The notes under the pieces were generated by a model. That model was given only the letters and a program-made list of their open reading frames with translations. It was not told where the DNA came from and made no database searches. A program made the translations under genes and the position numbers. Below, in pieces: positions 5,604 to 12,726 of a DNA stretch of 30,400 nt (position 1 is the stretch's first letter; each line of letters opens with the position of its first letter). Source of the stretch: an uncultured Collinsella sp. (GTDB lineage: Bacteria; Actinomycetota; Coriobacteriia; Coriobacteriales; Coriobacteriaceae); NCBI GenBank assembly GCA_900543605.1, contig UQSK01000021.1, positions 1 through 30,400 on the forward strand, written 5' to 3'.

Positions 5604-8096
5604 ATGACCGCAACCGCCAGTCGAACCACCAACCGCAGGCCCGAGCTCTTGGCCCCCGCCGGAGGCCCCGAGCCCTTTGCCGCCGCACTCGCTGCCGGGG
5701 CAGACGCCATCTACTGCGGCATGGGCAGCTTCAACGCCCGCCGCAAGGCCACCAACTTTACCGACGAGGCCTTTGAGCAGGCCTGCCGCGCCGCACATCT
5801 AGCCGGGTCGCGCGTCTACGTCACGGTCAACATCGTCATCAAGCAGTCCGAGATGGGCGATGCGCTGCAACTCATCCATCGCTGCTCCACGCTGGGCGCC
5901 GATGCCTTCATTATCCAGGACTGGGGTCTGTTCTTTGAGGTCAAGCGCACGATGCCCGGCATCGAGACGCACATCTCAACCCAAGCAAACATCCACGACG
6001 ACCGCGGAACCCTTTGGTGCCGTGAGCAGGGCGCCGACCGAGTGACCTTGTCGCGCGAGCTCTCCATTGACGAGATCGCCGCCATCCACGACGCCGCACC
6101 CGATGTGGACCTCGAGGTCTTTAGCCACGGTGCCATCTGCTTTTGTTACTCGGGCCTGTGCCTGCTCTCGAGCTTTGCCATGGCGGGCCGCTCGGCCAAC
6201 CGCGGCATGTGCGCTCAGCCCTGTCGCCTGCCTTACGAGCTGATCGACGAGAACGGCCGCTCGCTCTCCCCTGCCGGTCGCGAGCGCGCGCTGTGCCCGC
6301 GCGACACCAACACGTCGCAGCTTGTTCGCCGTCTGTATGACGCCGGCGCCGCATCGCTCAAGCTCGAGGGCCGCATGAAGGCCCCCGATTACGTGTATTC
6401 CATCGTCGATGTGTATCGTCATCAGATTGATGACATGCTGGCCGATGTTTCGACCTCCAAGGATGAAGAGGCAGCCCGCCAGCGCCAGCTCAAGCGCTGC
6501 TTTAATCGCGACTTTACGCACGCCTACCAGGATGGCACCTCGGGCGACGAGATGATGAGCTACGAGCGCTCCAACAACCGCGGCCAGATCGTGGGCACGG
6601 TGCTGGGCAGCCGCCCGGCCAACCGCGATGTGCGCGGCCTCAAGCCCGACGACCGCCGTCGGCGCGCCGCCATCGCCCGCATTGAGTTGTTTGAGCCCGT
6701 GGGCAAGGGCGACCTGCTGGAGCTTCGCCACGATAACGAGTTTGACCAGTTCCTGACCACCATTGCCGCCGATGATGCCGCCGCCGGTGACATCATCGAG
6801 TGCCGCGTGCCTCGCAGCATGCCCGAGGGCTGCCGCGTGCGCGTGATTCGAAGCCAGCGCGCCATTGACGCTGCCGGCGCCGCGCTCAAGCGCGATGTGC
6901 TGCGCCGCCGCGCCGTTGATGTAACCGTTGTGGCGCGTTTGGGCGAACCGTTTGCCGTCACGCTTACTTGCTGCGACGCCCCTTCGCTTACGGCCACGGC
7001 CACGGGCTTTACCGTCGAGGCCGCCAAGACCCGCGCGGTCGAGGCGTCCGATCTGGTAGAGCATGTGGGCCGCATGGGGTCCTCGCCCTTTGAGTCCGCG
7101 AGCTTTGATGTGGCGCTCGATAAGGGCTGCGGCATGGGCTTCTCCGCTGTGCACAAGGTGCGCGCCGCCGCCTGCAAGGCGCTGGAGGAGGCCATTCTGG
7201 CACCGTATGACGAGCGTGCCCGCACGCTCGAGCTGCCGGTGCTCGACAAATGTACGCGGCCCATGCCCGAGCACTACCGCGATGAGCCGCAGATCTGCGC
7301 CACCGTCACCTCGCTCGAGGCCGCCGAGGCCGCTCGCGCCGAGGGTGTAACGCGCATCTACATGACCACCGACGCGCTCGATGCGGCCGAGCTCTCCCCC
7401 GCCGATGCATTTGAGCAAGGCATCGTACCCGTGCTCGACGAGGTCTGCCGCGCCGTTGACCACGTACGCGTCGACCCGTGGGTTGTTGCCGGCGCCACGG
7501 TCGCTATTGGCAACATCTCTGAGCTTGCCCTGGCCGCCCAGGTTGGCGCCACGGCCGAGATTCGCTCTTGCCTGCCGGTGCACAACACGCCCTGCATGGA
7601 GGCGCTTGCCGGGCGCGGAGCCGGTGCGTTTTGGCTCTCGCCCGAGATCGCGCTCGACGAGATTGTCTCGCTCGGCGCCGCCGCGCCCGCGGCTCTGGGC
7701 ATCACCGTCTTTGGCCGCCCGCGCGTCATGACAAGCGAGCATTGCATTCTGCAGGTTGCCAACGGCTGCATCCACGATTGCGCCAACTGCCGCCTGCGTG
7801 CCCGCAAGCTCTCGCTCAAGAATATCGACGGAAAGGTCATGCCGGTGCGTACCGACATCCACGGCCGCTCACGCCTGTACGACGCCTACCCCATCGACCT
7901 CACGCCTCAGGTTCCTCAGCTGCTCGATGCCGGCGTGCGTCGTCTCATGGTGGACGGAACGCTGCTCGAGACGGATGAGATCGCCCGTGCCGTCGCTCGC
8001 GTCCGTCGCGCCGTCGAGGCAGCTCAAGCCGGCCGCAAGCCCGCCGCCCGCCTGCGCGGGGCGACTTCGGGCTGCATGTTTGTGGGAATTAGCTAA
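5604..8096 (+). CDS. U32 family (RlhA/YdcP-like) Fe-S protein
   Basis: Peptidase-U32 family protein of 830 residues. Studied U32 proteins are mostly Fe-S hydroxylation factors for RNA (RlhA, TrhP) or ubiquinone (UbiU/V), so an RNA-hydroxylation role, as for RlhA acting on 23S rRNA, is more likely than proteolysis. Visible: ELLAPAG (14-20), GADAIYCG (32-39), the U32 signature from Glu171 (EVFSHGAICF) and cysteines 179, 181, 186, 203 and 207. The middle part corresponds to the DUF3656-type extension. An extra late cluster, Cys714/722/726/729, may hold another metal site. It is longer than E. coli RlhA (about 650). The start has an AAAGGCAGG ribosome site. The pseudouridine synthase gene follows 15 nt later, suggesting a two-gene RNA-modification operon. 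Confidence 0.85.
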   Translation: MTATASRTTNRRPELLAPAGGPEPFAAALAAGADAIYCGMGSFNARRKATNFTDEAFEQACRAAHLAGSRVYVTVNIVIKQSEMGDALQLIHRCSTLGADAFIIQDWGLFFEVKRTMPGIETHISTQANIHDDRGTLWCREQGADRVTLSRELSIDEIAAIHDAAPDVDLEVFSHGAICFCYSGLCLLSSFAMAGRSANRGMCAQPCRLPYELIDENGRSLSPAGRERALCPRDTNTSQLVRRLYDAGAASLKLEGRMKAPDYVYSIVDVYRHQIDDMLADVSTSKDEEAARQRQLKRCFNRDFTHAYQDGTSGDEMMSYERSNNRGQIVGTVLGSRPANRDVRGLKPDDRRRRAAIARIELFEPVGKGDLLELRHDNEFDQFLTTIAADDAAAGDIIECRVPRSMPEGCRVRVIRSQRAIDAAGAALKRDVLRRRAVDVTVVARLGEPFAVTLTCCDAPSLTATATGFTVEAAKTRAVEASDLVEHVGRMGSSPFESASFDVALDKGCGMGFSAVHKVRAAACKALEEAILAPYDERARTLELPVLDKCTRPMPEHYRDEPQICATVTSLEAAEAARAEGVTRIYMTTDALDAAELSPADAFEQGIVPVLDEVCRAVDHVRVDPWVVAGATVAIGNISELALAAQVGATAEIRSCLPVHNTPCMEALAGRGAGAFWLSPEIALDEIVSLGAAAPAALGITVFGRPRVMTSEHCILQVANGCIHDCANCRLRARKLSLKNIDGKVMPVRTDIHGRSRLYDAYPIDLTPQVPQLLDAGVRRLMVDGTLLETDEIARAVARVRRAVEAAQAGRKPAARLRGATSGCMFVGIS

Positions 8097-8111
8097 CCGA
8101 AAGGCTTACAC

Positions 8112-8771
8112 GTGAACGAAAAACCTCAAGTCCTCTACTGCGACGCCTGGCTTATGGCCATCGACAAGCCCGCCGGCATGATCGTCCACGGCGACGGCAC
8201 CGGCGAGCGCACGCTCACCGACTACGCCAGCGACCTGCTGCTGGCGATGGGCGACGGCTTTGCCGCGACCGACATGCAGCCGCTCAATCGCCTGGACCGT
8301 GACACCACCGGCGTGGTGCTGTTCTCGCTCGACAAGCAGACGCAGCCCGCCTTTGACCAGATGGTCATCGACCACGCTTTCGAAAAGCACTACCTAGCGC
8401 TCGCCGAGGGCAAGATCGACTGGAACGAAAAGCTCATCGACAAGCCCATCGCCCGCGACCGCCACGACAGCCGAAAGATGCGCGTCGGTGCCAGCGGCAA
8501 GCCGTCTCAAACGCGCGTGAAGGTGCTCAAACGCCTTAAGAGCCGTCGTGGCCTGCCCACGCGCTCGTATATCGATGTCGAGTTGCTCACCGGCCGCAAG
8601 CACCAAATCCGTGTGCATCTGGCAAGCGAGCGCCATCCCCTGGTTGGCGACGACCTGTACGGAACGCCGCGCCCCTGCGGCCTGATGCTCCATGCCCACA
8701 GCGTGTCCTTCACACATCCCGTAACCGGTGAGCACATCCACATCGAAGCCCCCTGCCCCTGGGAGCCCTAA
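8112..8771 (+). CDS. RluA-family RNA pseudouridine synthase
   Basis: Enzyme of 219 residues that isomerises uridine to pseudouridine in rRNA or tRNA. The catalytic motif is present as RLDRDTTG with Asp62, preceded by IDKPAGMIVHGDG and followed by KHYLALAEG and the C-terminal TGRKHQIRVHLA and HPLVGDDLYG blocks. It lacks an N-terminal S4 domain, so it belongs to the short RluA/RluC-catalytic type; the target base is unknown. GTG start with GAAAGG upstream. It lies 15 nt behind the U32 gene and probably shares its transcript. A hairpin repeat begins at its stop codon. Confidence 0.92.
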   Translation: MNEKPQVLYCDAWLMAIDKPAGMIVHGDGTGERTLTDYASDLLLAMGDGFAATDMQPLNRLDRDTTGVVLFSLDKQTQPAFDQMVIDHAFEKHYLALAEGKIDWNEKLIDKPIARDRHDSRKMRVGASGKPSQTRVKVLKRLKSRRGLPTRSYIDVELLTGRKHQIRVHLASERHPLVGDDLYGTPRPCGLMLHAHSVSFTHPVTGEHIHIEAPCPWEP

Positions 8772-8809
8772 ACCACCACAATGGGGACAGGCACCTTTGT
8801 GGTGGTTTT
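8771..8809. repeat. Hairpin repeat copy 1 (GGGGACAGGCACC core)
   Basis: The 11-bp arms AACCACCACAA (8771-8781) and TTGTGGTGGTT (8797-8807) enclose a 15-nt loop with GGGGACAGGCACC, and TT follows. It overlaps the last base of the preceding stop codon and may act as a terminator. A near-identical copy with the same loop is at 9060-9098. Confidence 0.85.
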
Positions 8810-8839
8810 GCCGCGATGGCTCAGCCGCGGTCCCAAAAC

Positions 8840-8896
8840 GTCTCGATCTGTAACAGTTAGAACCCATTTTCCGGTCTATCTGTTACAGATCGAGAC
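8840..8896. repeat. Perfect 17-bp inverted repeat, copy A
   Basis: The arms GTCTCGATCTGTAACAG (8840-8856) and 8880-8896 are perfect inverse complements around a 23-nt loop. The loop resembles that of copy B (shared TAG, ACCCA-like, TTTT and CGGTC words), showing that the two elements are duplicates. Confidence 0.85.
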
Positions 8897-8920
8897 ATTC
8901 AAATCCCCCTTAAGAGAAAA

Positions 8921-8975
8921 TCTCAATCTGTAACACCTAGCCCACTTTTAACGGTCCAGTTGTTACAGACTTAGA
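8921..8975. repeat. Imperfect inverted repeat, copy B
   Basis: The arms TCTCAATCTGTAACA (8921-8935) and TGTTACAGACTTAGA (8961-8975) match at 13 of 15 positions, with a 25-nt loop. The repeat starts 80 bp after the equivalent point of copy A and is a diverged version of it. Confidence 0.8.
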
Positions 8976-8992
8976 CAAACCGGCAGACAACG

Positions 8993-9027
8993 AAAGCGGC
9001 AACGCCCGTGATGGACGTTGCCGCTTT
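8993..9027 (+). terminator. Intrinsic terminator between converging genes
   Basis: A perfect 12-bp stem (AAAGCGGCAACG at 8993-9004 with 9016-9027) and 11-nt loop are followed by T residues on the plus strand. It is the likely end of the U32-pseudouridine synthase transcript and may also act for the convergent deoR transcript. Confidence 0.75.
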
Positions 9028-9059
9028 TCTATTGAGAAAACTACTCGGTTTTCGTTACT

Positions 9060-9098
9060 AACCACCACAATGGGGACAGGCACCTTCGTGGTGGTTTT
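9060..9098. repeat. Hairpin repeat copy 2 (GGGGACAGGCACC core)
   Basis: Same arms and identical 15-nt loop as copy 1 at 8771, with one T-to-C change in the right arm. It sits 15 nt past the deoR-type stop codon. Confidence 0.85.
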
Positions 9099-9113
9099 GG
9101 CCTTGTCTCGCTG

Positions 9114-9860
9114 TTAGACAGTGATGACGTTGTCCATTGCCCGGTACTTGGCGGGGACCTCGCCCGCAGTGATAATCGTTGCGTCGCGGAAGTCCGCGAA
9201 CTTGACGGGCGCCACCATGCCAAATTTACTGGCGTCCGAGATTACAAAGCGTTTGGCGGTATGGCGCATCGAGATACGCTTGACCTGTGCTTCCTCGATA
9301 TCGGGCGCCGTGAAGCCCTGCTCGGCGGCAATGCCGTTAGAGCCCCAAAAGCCACAGTTGAAGTTGTAGCGGTCTAAGGTTGCCAAGGCATCGGGGCCAA
9401 CGAGCGCCTCGGTCTCGGGTTTGAGCTCGCCGCCCAACACCACGGTACGCATGCCGCGCAAAGCAAGGTGCCGAGCATGGAGCACGGAATCGGTCACATA
9501 GGTGACATCTTCAAGGTGTGGAAGATGCTCGATGAGCCTCAGCGTCGTCGAGCCCGAGTCGATGTATACAAAGCTCTCGGGCTCCACAAGCGCCGCCGCA
9601 CGGGCGCAGATACGCTCCTTGTCGTCGTTATGGAGGTCGCTGCGCTCATTAAGCGTTAGGTCGCGCGTCACGTGCGCGCGCTCAAGACTCGTCGCTCCAC
9701 CGTGGACCTTGGCGATGCGATGAGCTCGGTCGAGCGTCTGCAGGTCGCGCCGAATGGTAGACGCCGTCACGCCCAGGGCTTCGGCAAGCTCCGGCACGGT
9801 AACCGAGCCGGCCTGCTGCACCATCGACACGATCGCGTTGAGCCTATCTTCCGCAAGCAT
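9114..9860 (-). CDS. DeoR-family transcriptional regulator
   Basis: Regulator of 248 residues: an N-terminal winged HTH (about 6-57, VPELAEALGVTASTIRRDL, then KVHGGA) and a C-terminal DeoR sugar-phosphate sensor domain (YIDSGSTTLRLIEHL, VVLGGELKPETEALVG, GFWGSNGIAAEQGFT). Family members usually repress sugar or polyol catabolic genes and respond to a phosphorylated intermediate. The start at 9860 has GAGGAG. It follows the oxidoreductase stop by 3 nt, so the pair is one operon and the regulator likely controls its own transcript through the palindromic promoter at 10999-11016. Confidence 0.93.
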   Translation of the reverse strand: MLAEDRLNAIVSMVQQAGSVTVPELAEALGVTASTIRRDLQTLDRAHRIAKVHGGATSLERAHVTRDLTLNERSDLHNDDKERICARAAALVEPESFVYIDSGSTTLRLIEHLPHLEDVTYVTDSVLHARHLALRGMRTVVLGGELKPETEALVGPDALATLDRYNFNCGFWGSNGIAAEQGFTAPDIEEAQVKRISMRHTAKRFVISDASKFGMVAPVKFADFRDATIITAGEVPAKYRAMDNVITV

Positions 9861-9863
9861 CGC

Positions 9864-10943
9864 TTACTCCTCCTCGGGGTACACAACTCCCCAGTCGGCG
9901 CGGAGCTTGGTCATAAGCTCCATAACATCAGAAGCATAATCCAGCAGCTCGCGCTTGGAGTCGTCACCGGCAACGGCCTTCTCCAGGTCGGCCATCTCAT
10001 AGCACAGGGCGTAAGCCTCGGTGCCGGCGTGGACCTCCTCGCGGTGGCCGTCCGCAGTCCACACGATGGTCGCGTGATCGGCACGCGGATATTCATTGAC
10101 CTCGATGTAGCACTTGTCGAAGCTGATGACCGAGCGCTTGGGCTGCTTGGAGTGGAGCGTAAGGCTCACGACGCCCAGCTGCTGCTCGGCATTTCGGCAG
10201 ACGATGCCACCCGCGACGTCAACGCCAGTCTCGCAGGTGTTGCCCAGCGAAACGACCTCAGCGGGCTGGCTTGCCATAAAGAGGCGCATGACGGACAGGG
10301 CATAGACGCCAATATCGAGCATGGCACCGCCAGCAAGGTTGCGATTGTAAAAGCGGTTGGTCAGGTCGCCGTACTCCTTGTAGCTGCCAAAGTTGAGCTG
10401 GGCGAGGTTCATGCGTCCAAAGTCGCCCGCATCCATGCGGCGGCGCAGCTCCTGATACAAGGGCATGTGGAGCACCGTGGTGGCATCCATAAGGACCACG
10501 TTGTGCTCGTCGGCGATGGCACGGGCCTCGTCGAGCTCGGCAGAGTTGAGGGTAATGGCCTTCTCGCAGAGTACGTGCTTACCAGCTGCCAGAGCGGCTC
10601 GCAGGTAGGTGATATGCGTGTTGTGCGGCGTGGTGATATAGACTGCGTCAATGTTCGGATCGGCGTAGAGGTCCTCGACCGTTTCATAGACCTTCTCGAT
10701 GCCATATTGCTCAGCAAAAGCCTGAGCCTTGGACAGCGTGCGGTTGGCGACGCCCGCAAGCTTGCGACCGGCAAGAGCGAGAGACTGGGCCATCTGGTTG
10801 GCGATAACGCCGCACCCGATCACAGCCCAACGAAGCTCGGGAGCCGTAAAGATATCATCGGGGAATGGCTTGTCCTGGACCGAAGTGAACGCTGCTTTTG
10901 CGGCTGCTTCGGCGTCGAGCGGAGCCTGTTTGGAATCTGCCAT
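9864..10943 (-). CDS. Gfo/Idh/MocA-family NAD(P)-dependent oxidoreductase
   Basis: Predicted sugar or polyol dehydrogenase of 359 residues. The Rossmann fold begins late, at about residue 37 (LRWAVIGCGVIANQMAQS), after an unusual charged N-terminal stretch of about 36 residues. YITTPHNTHI and the family active-site EKP appear here as CEKAI, an Ala in place of the usual Pro. The C-terminal alpha/beta domain includes GGAMLDIGVYALSVMRL, where Asp and Tyr are the expected substrate-site residues. Substrate unknown. Strong AGGAGG before the ATG at 10943 supports the extended N-terminus. First gene of a two-gene operon with deoR-type regulator. Confidence 0.9.
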   Translation of the reverse strand: MADSKQAPLDAEAAAKAAFTSVQDKPFPDDIFTAPELRWAVIGCGVIANQMAQSLALAGRKLAGVANRTLSKAQAFAEQYGIEKVYETVEDLYADPNIDAVYITTPHNTHITYLRAALAAGKHVLCEKAITLNSAELDEARAIADEHNVVLMDATTVLHMPLYQELRRRMDAGDFGRMNLAQLNFGSYKEYGDLTNRFYNRNLAGGAMLDIGVYALSVMRLFMASQPAEVVSLGNTCETGVDVAGGIVCRNAEQQLGVVSLTLHSKQPKRSVISFDKCYIEVNEYPRADHATIVWTADGHREEVHAGTEAYALCYEMADLEKAVAGDDSKRELLDYASDVMELMTKLRADWGVVYPEEE

Positions 10944-10998
10944 TATGTGCCTCCTGAGTCATCGGAAGTCCTTCATTTCCAACAGCCTTATATTCGCA

Positions 10999-11016
10999 CA
11001 AATGCGCGCGCATTTG
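10999..11016. promoter_or_regulatory. 18-bp perfect palindrome, candidate DeoR operator
   Basis: CAAATGCGCGCGCATTTG is its own inverse complement. It lies 56 nt before the oxidoreductase start, beside a -10-like TATAAG on the minus strand. Related half-sites TATTTGCG occur at 11021-11028 and 11072-11079. This is the layout of an autoregulated repressor operator. Confidence 0.5.
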
Positions 11017-11269
11017 CTTGTATTTGCGTGTTTATTTGTTTATCGGTCATTATTTAACCATAGTTAGCAGATATTTGCGCGGCCATGCGCATCATCGCGC
11101 AAGACTCTGCGCGTAAATGCGCTTGCGACAAACCTTGTGAAACATATAGGGGCGGAGCACCATAGCCCTAAAGACAGAGCCAGCTGCATTACTTCACCCC
11201 TCTGGGGGCACCAGACATCAAAGGACTGTCCCTAGGTGCCGCTTTCGTTGAAGCCTATCCCAGATGGCC

Positions 11270-11350
11270 AGATATACAAATCTAAAGACTGTCCCCATCA
11301 ACTAGCCGTTTAAGAACATCCCCAACGACAAGTCATTTAAGTCTGTCCCC
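11270..11350. repeat. Degenerate 27-nt tandem repeat, three units
   Basis: Three consecutive 27-nt units (11270-11296, 11297-11323, 11324-11350) each end in TCCCC. Units two and three agree at about two thirds of positions (shared TTTAAG); the first is weaker. Confidence 0.45.
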
Positions 11351-11367
11351 AATGAGTAGGGATAGAA

Positions 11368-11401
11368 AAAGGCCCGGGTGCCTTGGGGCATCCGGGCCTT
11401 T
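11368..11401 (-). terminator. Intrinsic terminator of the ribosomal protein operon
   Basis: A stem with arms 11368-11382 (AAAGGCCCGGGTGCC) and 11387-11401, a 4-nt loop and one G-T wobble is followed on the minus strand by a T-run. It lies 26 nt after the rplX stop codon. Confidence 0.92.
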
Positions 11402-11427
11402 GCTAGCAACTTGATGTTGCGGGCAGC

Positions 11428-11733
11428 TTAGAACTTGTGGCCGCACTTCTTGCAGACGCGCAGCTTGTTCTTGCCGTCCTTCTCGTGACCGACGCGGGTA
11501 ACCTTACCGCACTCGGGGCAAACGAGATTGACGTTGGAGGCGTCGATAGGAGCCTCCTGCGAAACGATGCCGCCCTGCTGGTTGGCAGCGTTGGGCTTGA
11601 CGGCCTTCTTGACGACCGAAACGCCCTCGACAACGACCTTGTTCTCGGCGGGGAGAGCACGCAGGACAACGCCCTGCTTGCCGCGATCCTTACCAGAGAG
11701 AACCTGGACCTTATCGCCCTTCTTGATATACAT
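11428..11733 (-). CDS. rplX: 50S ribosomal protein L24
   Basis: Assembly-initiator protein of the large subunit, 101 residues. The KOW motif is at the start (KKGDKVQVLSGKDRGKQG), followed by GGIVSQEAPIDASNV. The C-terminus carries CPEC and CKKC, a zinc-ribbon-like pair found in many bacterial L24 proteins. ATG at 11733 follows GGGGAG. It is the last gene of this operon: instead of rplE, a terminator follows, so the usual spc continuation is absent here. Confidence 0.98.
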   Translation of the reverse strand: MYIKKGDKVQVLSGKDRGKQGVVLRALPAENKVVVEGVSVVKKAVKPNAANQQGGIVSQEAPIDASNVNLVCPECGKVTRVGHEKDGKNKLRVCKKCGHKF

Positions 11734-11746
11734 ATATCTCCCCTAA

Positions 11747-12115
11747 CTACAGGGTCTCGGGAGCGAGCGAGACGATCTTCATGTACTTCTTGTCACGAAG
11801 CTCGCGAGCGACGGGCCCGAAGATACGGGTGCCGACGGGCGAACCATCGTTGTTGATGACAACGCAGGCGTTCTCATCAAAGCGAATGTAGGAGCCATCC
11901 TTGCGGCGGATCTCCTTAACGGTGCGAACGACGACGCAACGGACAACGTCCTTCTTCTTGACGTTGGCACCAGGGGTAGCCTCCTGGACAGCACCGATGA
12001 ACACATCGCCGATGCCTGCATAACGACGCTTGGAACCGCCAAGCACCTTGATGCAGCGAATCTTGCGAGCGCCGGAGTTGTCGGCGACGTTCAGCATGGT
12101 TTGCATCTGAATCAT
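11747..12115 (-). CDS. rplN: 50S ribosomal protein L14
   Basis: Universally conserved large-subunit protein of 122 residues, normal length, forming part of the intersubunit bridge and elongation-factor side. Clear family features are the start MIQMQTMLNVADNSGA, KCIKVLGGS-like CIKVLGGSKRRYAGIGD, and the end RELRDKKYMKIVSLAPE. ATG with GGAGGA upstream. It is preceded by a structured 118-nt gap after rpsQ and followed 13 nt later by rplX. Confidence 0.98.
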   Translation of the reverse strand: MIQMQTMLNVADNSGARKIRCIKVLGGSKRRYAGIGDVFIGAVQEATPGANVKKKDVVRCVVVRTVKEIRRKDGSYIRFDENACVVINNDGSPVGTRIFGPVARELRDKKYMKIVSLAPETL

Positions 12116-12140
12116 GGTAGATGTTCCTCCGAACTAAGAA

Positions 12141-12231
12141 CCGAAGAGAGGTGCGCAGCCTTTATACGGCCCGTGGTATGCAAGCCAGGCATACGCACAT
12201 CTTCGGAAACGTACAAGTCGTAAGAGCGACT
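12141..12231 (-). other. Structured rpsQ-rplN intercistronic element
   Basis: The 118-nt gap can fold into nested stems: CCGAAGA (12141-12147) with TCTTCGG (12200-12206), GTGC with GCAC (12151-12154 / 12195-12198), and an apical GTATGC/GCATAC (12176-12181 / 12189-12194, 7-nt loop). A separate AGTCG/CGACT stem (12216-12231) lies just after the rpsQ stop. No T-run is seen, so termination is not implied. Confidence 0.5.
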
Positions 12232-12233
12232 GC

Positions 12234-12494
12234 TTATTTAGCGCGCTCGACGACCTCGATGAGGCGCCAACGCTTCATCTTGGACATAGGACGGGTCTCC
12301 ATAACGCGGACGGTATCGCCCACGCCAGCCGTGCACTCCTCGTCGTGAGCGTGCAGCTTCTTGGAGCTGGTCATCATCTTGCCGTACTTGGGGTGACGCT
12401 TGCGCTCGGTGATGGTGACAACAATGGTCTTGGCACCGGAGACGGAGGTAACGACACCCGTACGGACCTTACGCGAGTTACGCGAATCAGTCAT
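12234..12494 (-). CDS. rpsQ: 30S ribosomal protein S17
   Basis: Primary 16S rRNA-binding protein of the small subunit, 86 residues, OB-fold. Family segments GVVTSVSGAKTIVVTI, RKRHPKYGKMM and HDEECTAGVGDTVRVMETRP are intact. ATG at 12494. It lies 16 nt after rpmC, the standard S10/spc order. It is followed by an unusually long structured gap before rplN. Confidence 0.98.
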   Translation of the reverse strand: MTDSRNSRKVRTGVVTSVSGAKTIVVTITERKRHPKYGKMMTSSKKLHAHDEECTAGVGDTVRVMETRPMSKMKRWRLIEVVERAK

Positions 12495-12510
12495 GTTCTC
12501 TCCTTAGGTC

Positions 12511-12726
12511 CTACTCGGCGACAGCGGACTTCTCCGCTGCGATCTCGCGGGCGCGCTGCTCCGTGAGGACGCGAGCGATGTCCTTCTTCACGGTGTTGAC
12601 GCGAGCGGTGTTGTCCAGCTGGCTGGTGGCCATCTGGAAACGAAGGTTAAAGAGCTCGGCGCGCATTTCCTTCAGCTTCTCAACGAGCTGAGCGTCCGAG
12701 AGCTCACGAATCTCTGCGGGCTTCAT
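12511..12726 (-). CDS. rpmC: 50S ribosomal protein L29
   Basis: Small helical protein of 71 residues near the exit tunnel where SRP and trigger factor dock. It shows the long-helix pattern of the family (IRELSDAQLVEKLKEM, ELFNLRFQ, ARVNTVKKDIARVLT), with a short charged tail. Its ATG overlaps the rplP stop codon by one base (TAATG), indicating translational coupling. Confidence 0.97.
   Translation of the reverse strand: MKPAEIRELSDAQLVEKLKEMRAELFNLRFQMATSQLDNTARVNTVKKDIARVLTEQRAREIAAEKSAVAE

Larger units (their letters stand above)
8772..9113. other. Gene-free, palindrome-rich convergent region
   Basis: About 340 bp between two converging genes with no credible reading frame. It is nearly filled by repeats: hairpin copy 1, two related TGTAACA palindromes (8840-8896 and 8921-8975), a terminator (8993-9027) and hairpin copy 2. 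Confidence 0.8.
10944..11427. other. Gene-free region between oxidoreductase and rplX
   Basis: About 480 bp with no credible gene. It holds the oxidoreductase promoter/operator area (10990-11080), a degenerate 27-nt tandem repeat containing TCCCC words (11270-11350), and the terminator of the ribosomal operon (11368-11401). Confidence 0.75.

Noticed and set aside
8771..9098. CRISPR-like array in the palindrome-rich gap
   Set aside because: Repeats are different palindrome families with no regular repeat-spacer pattern and no cas genes nearby.
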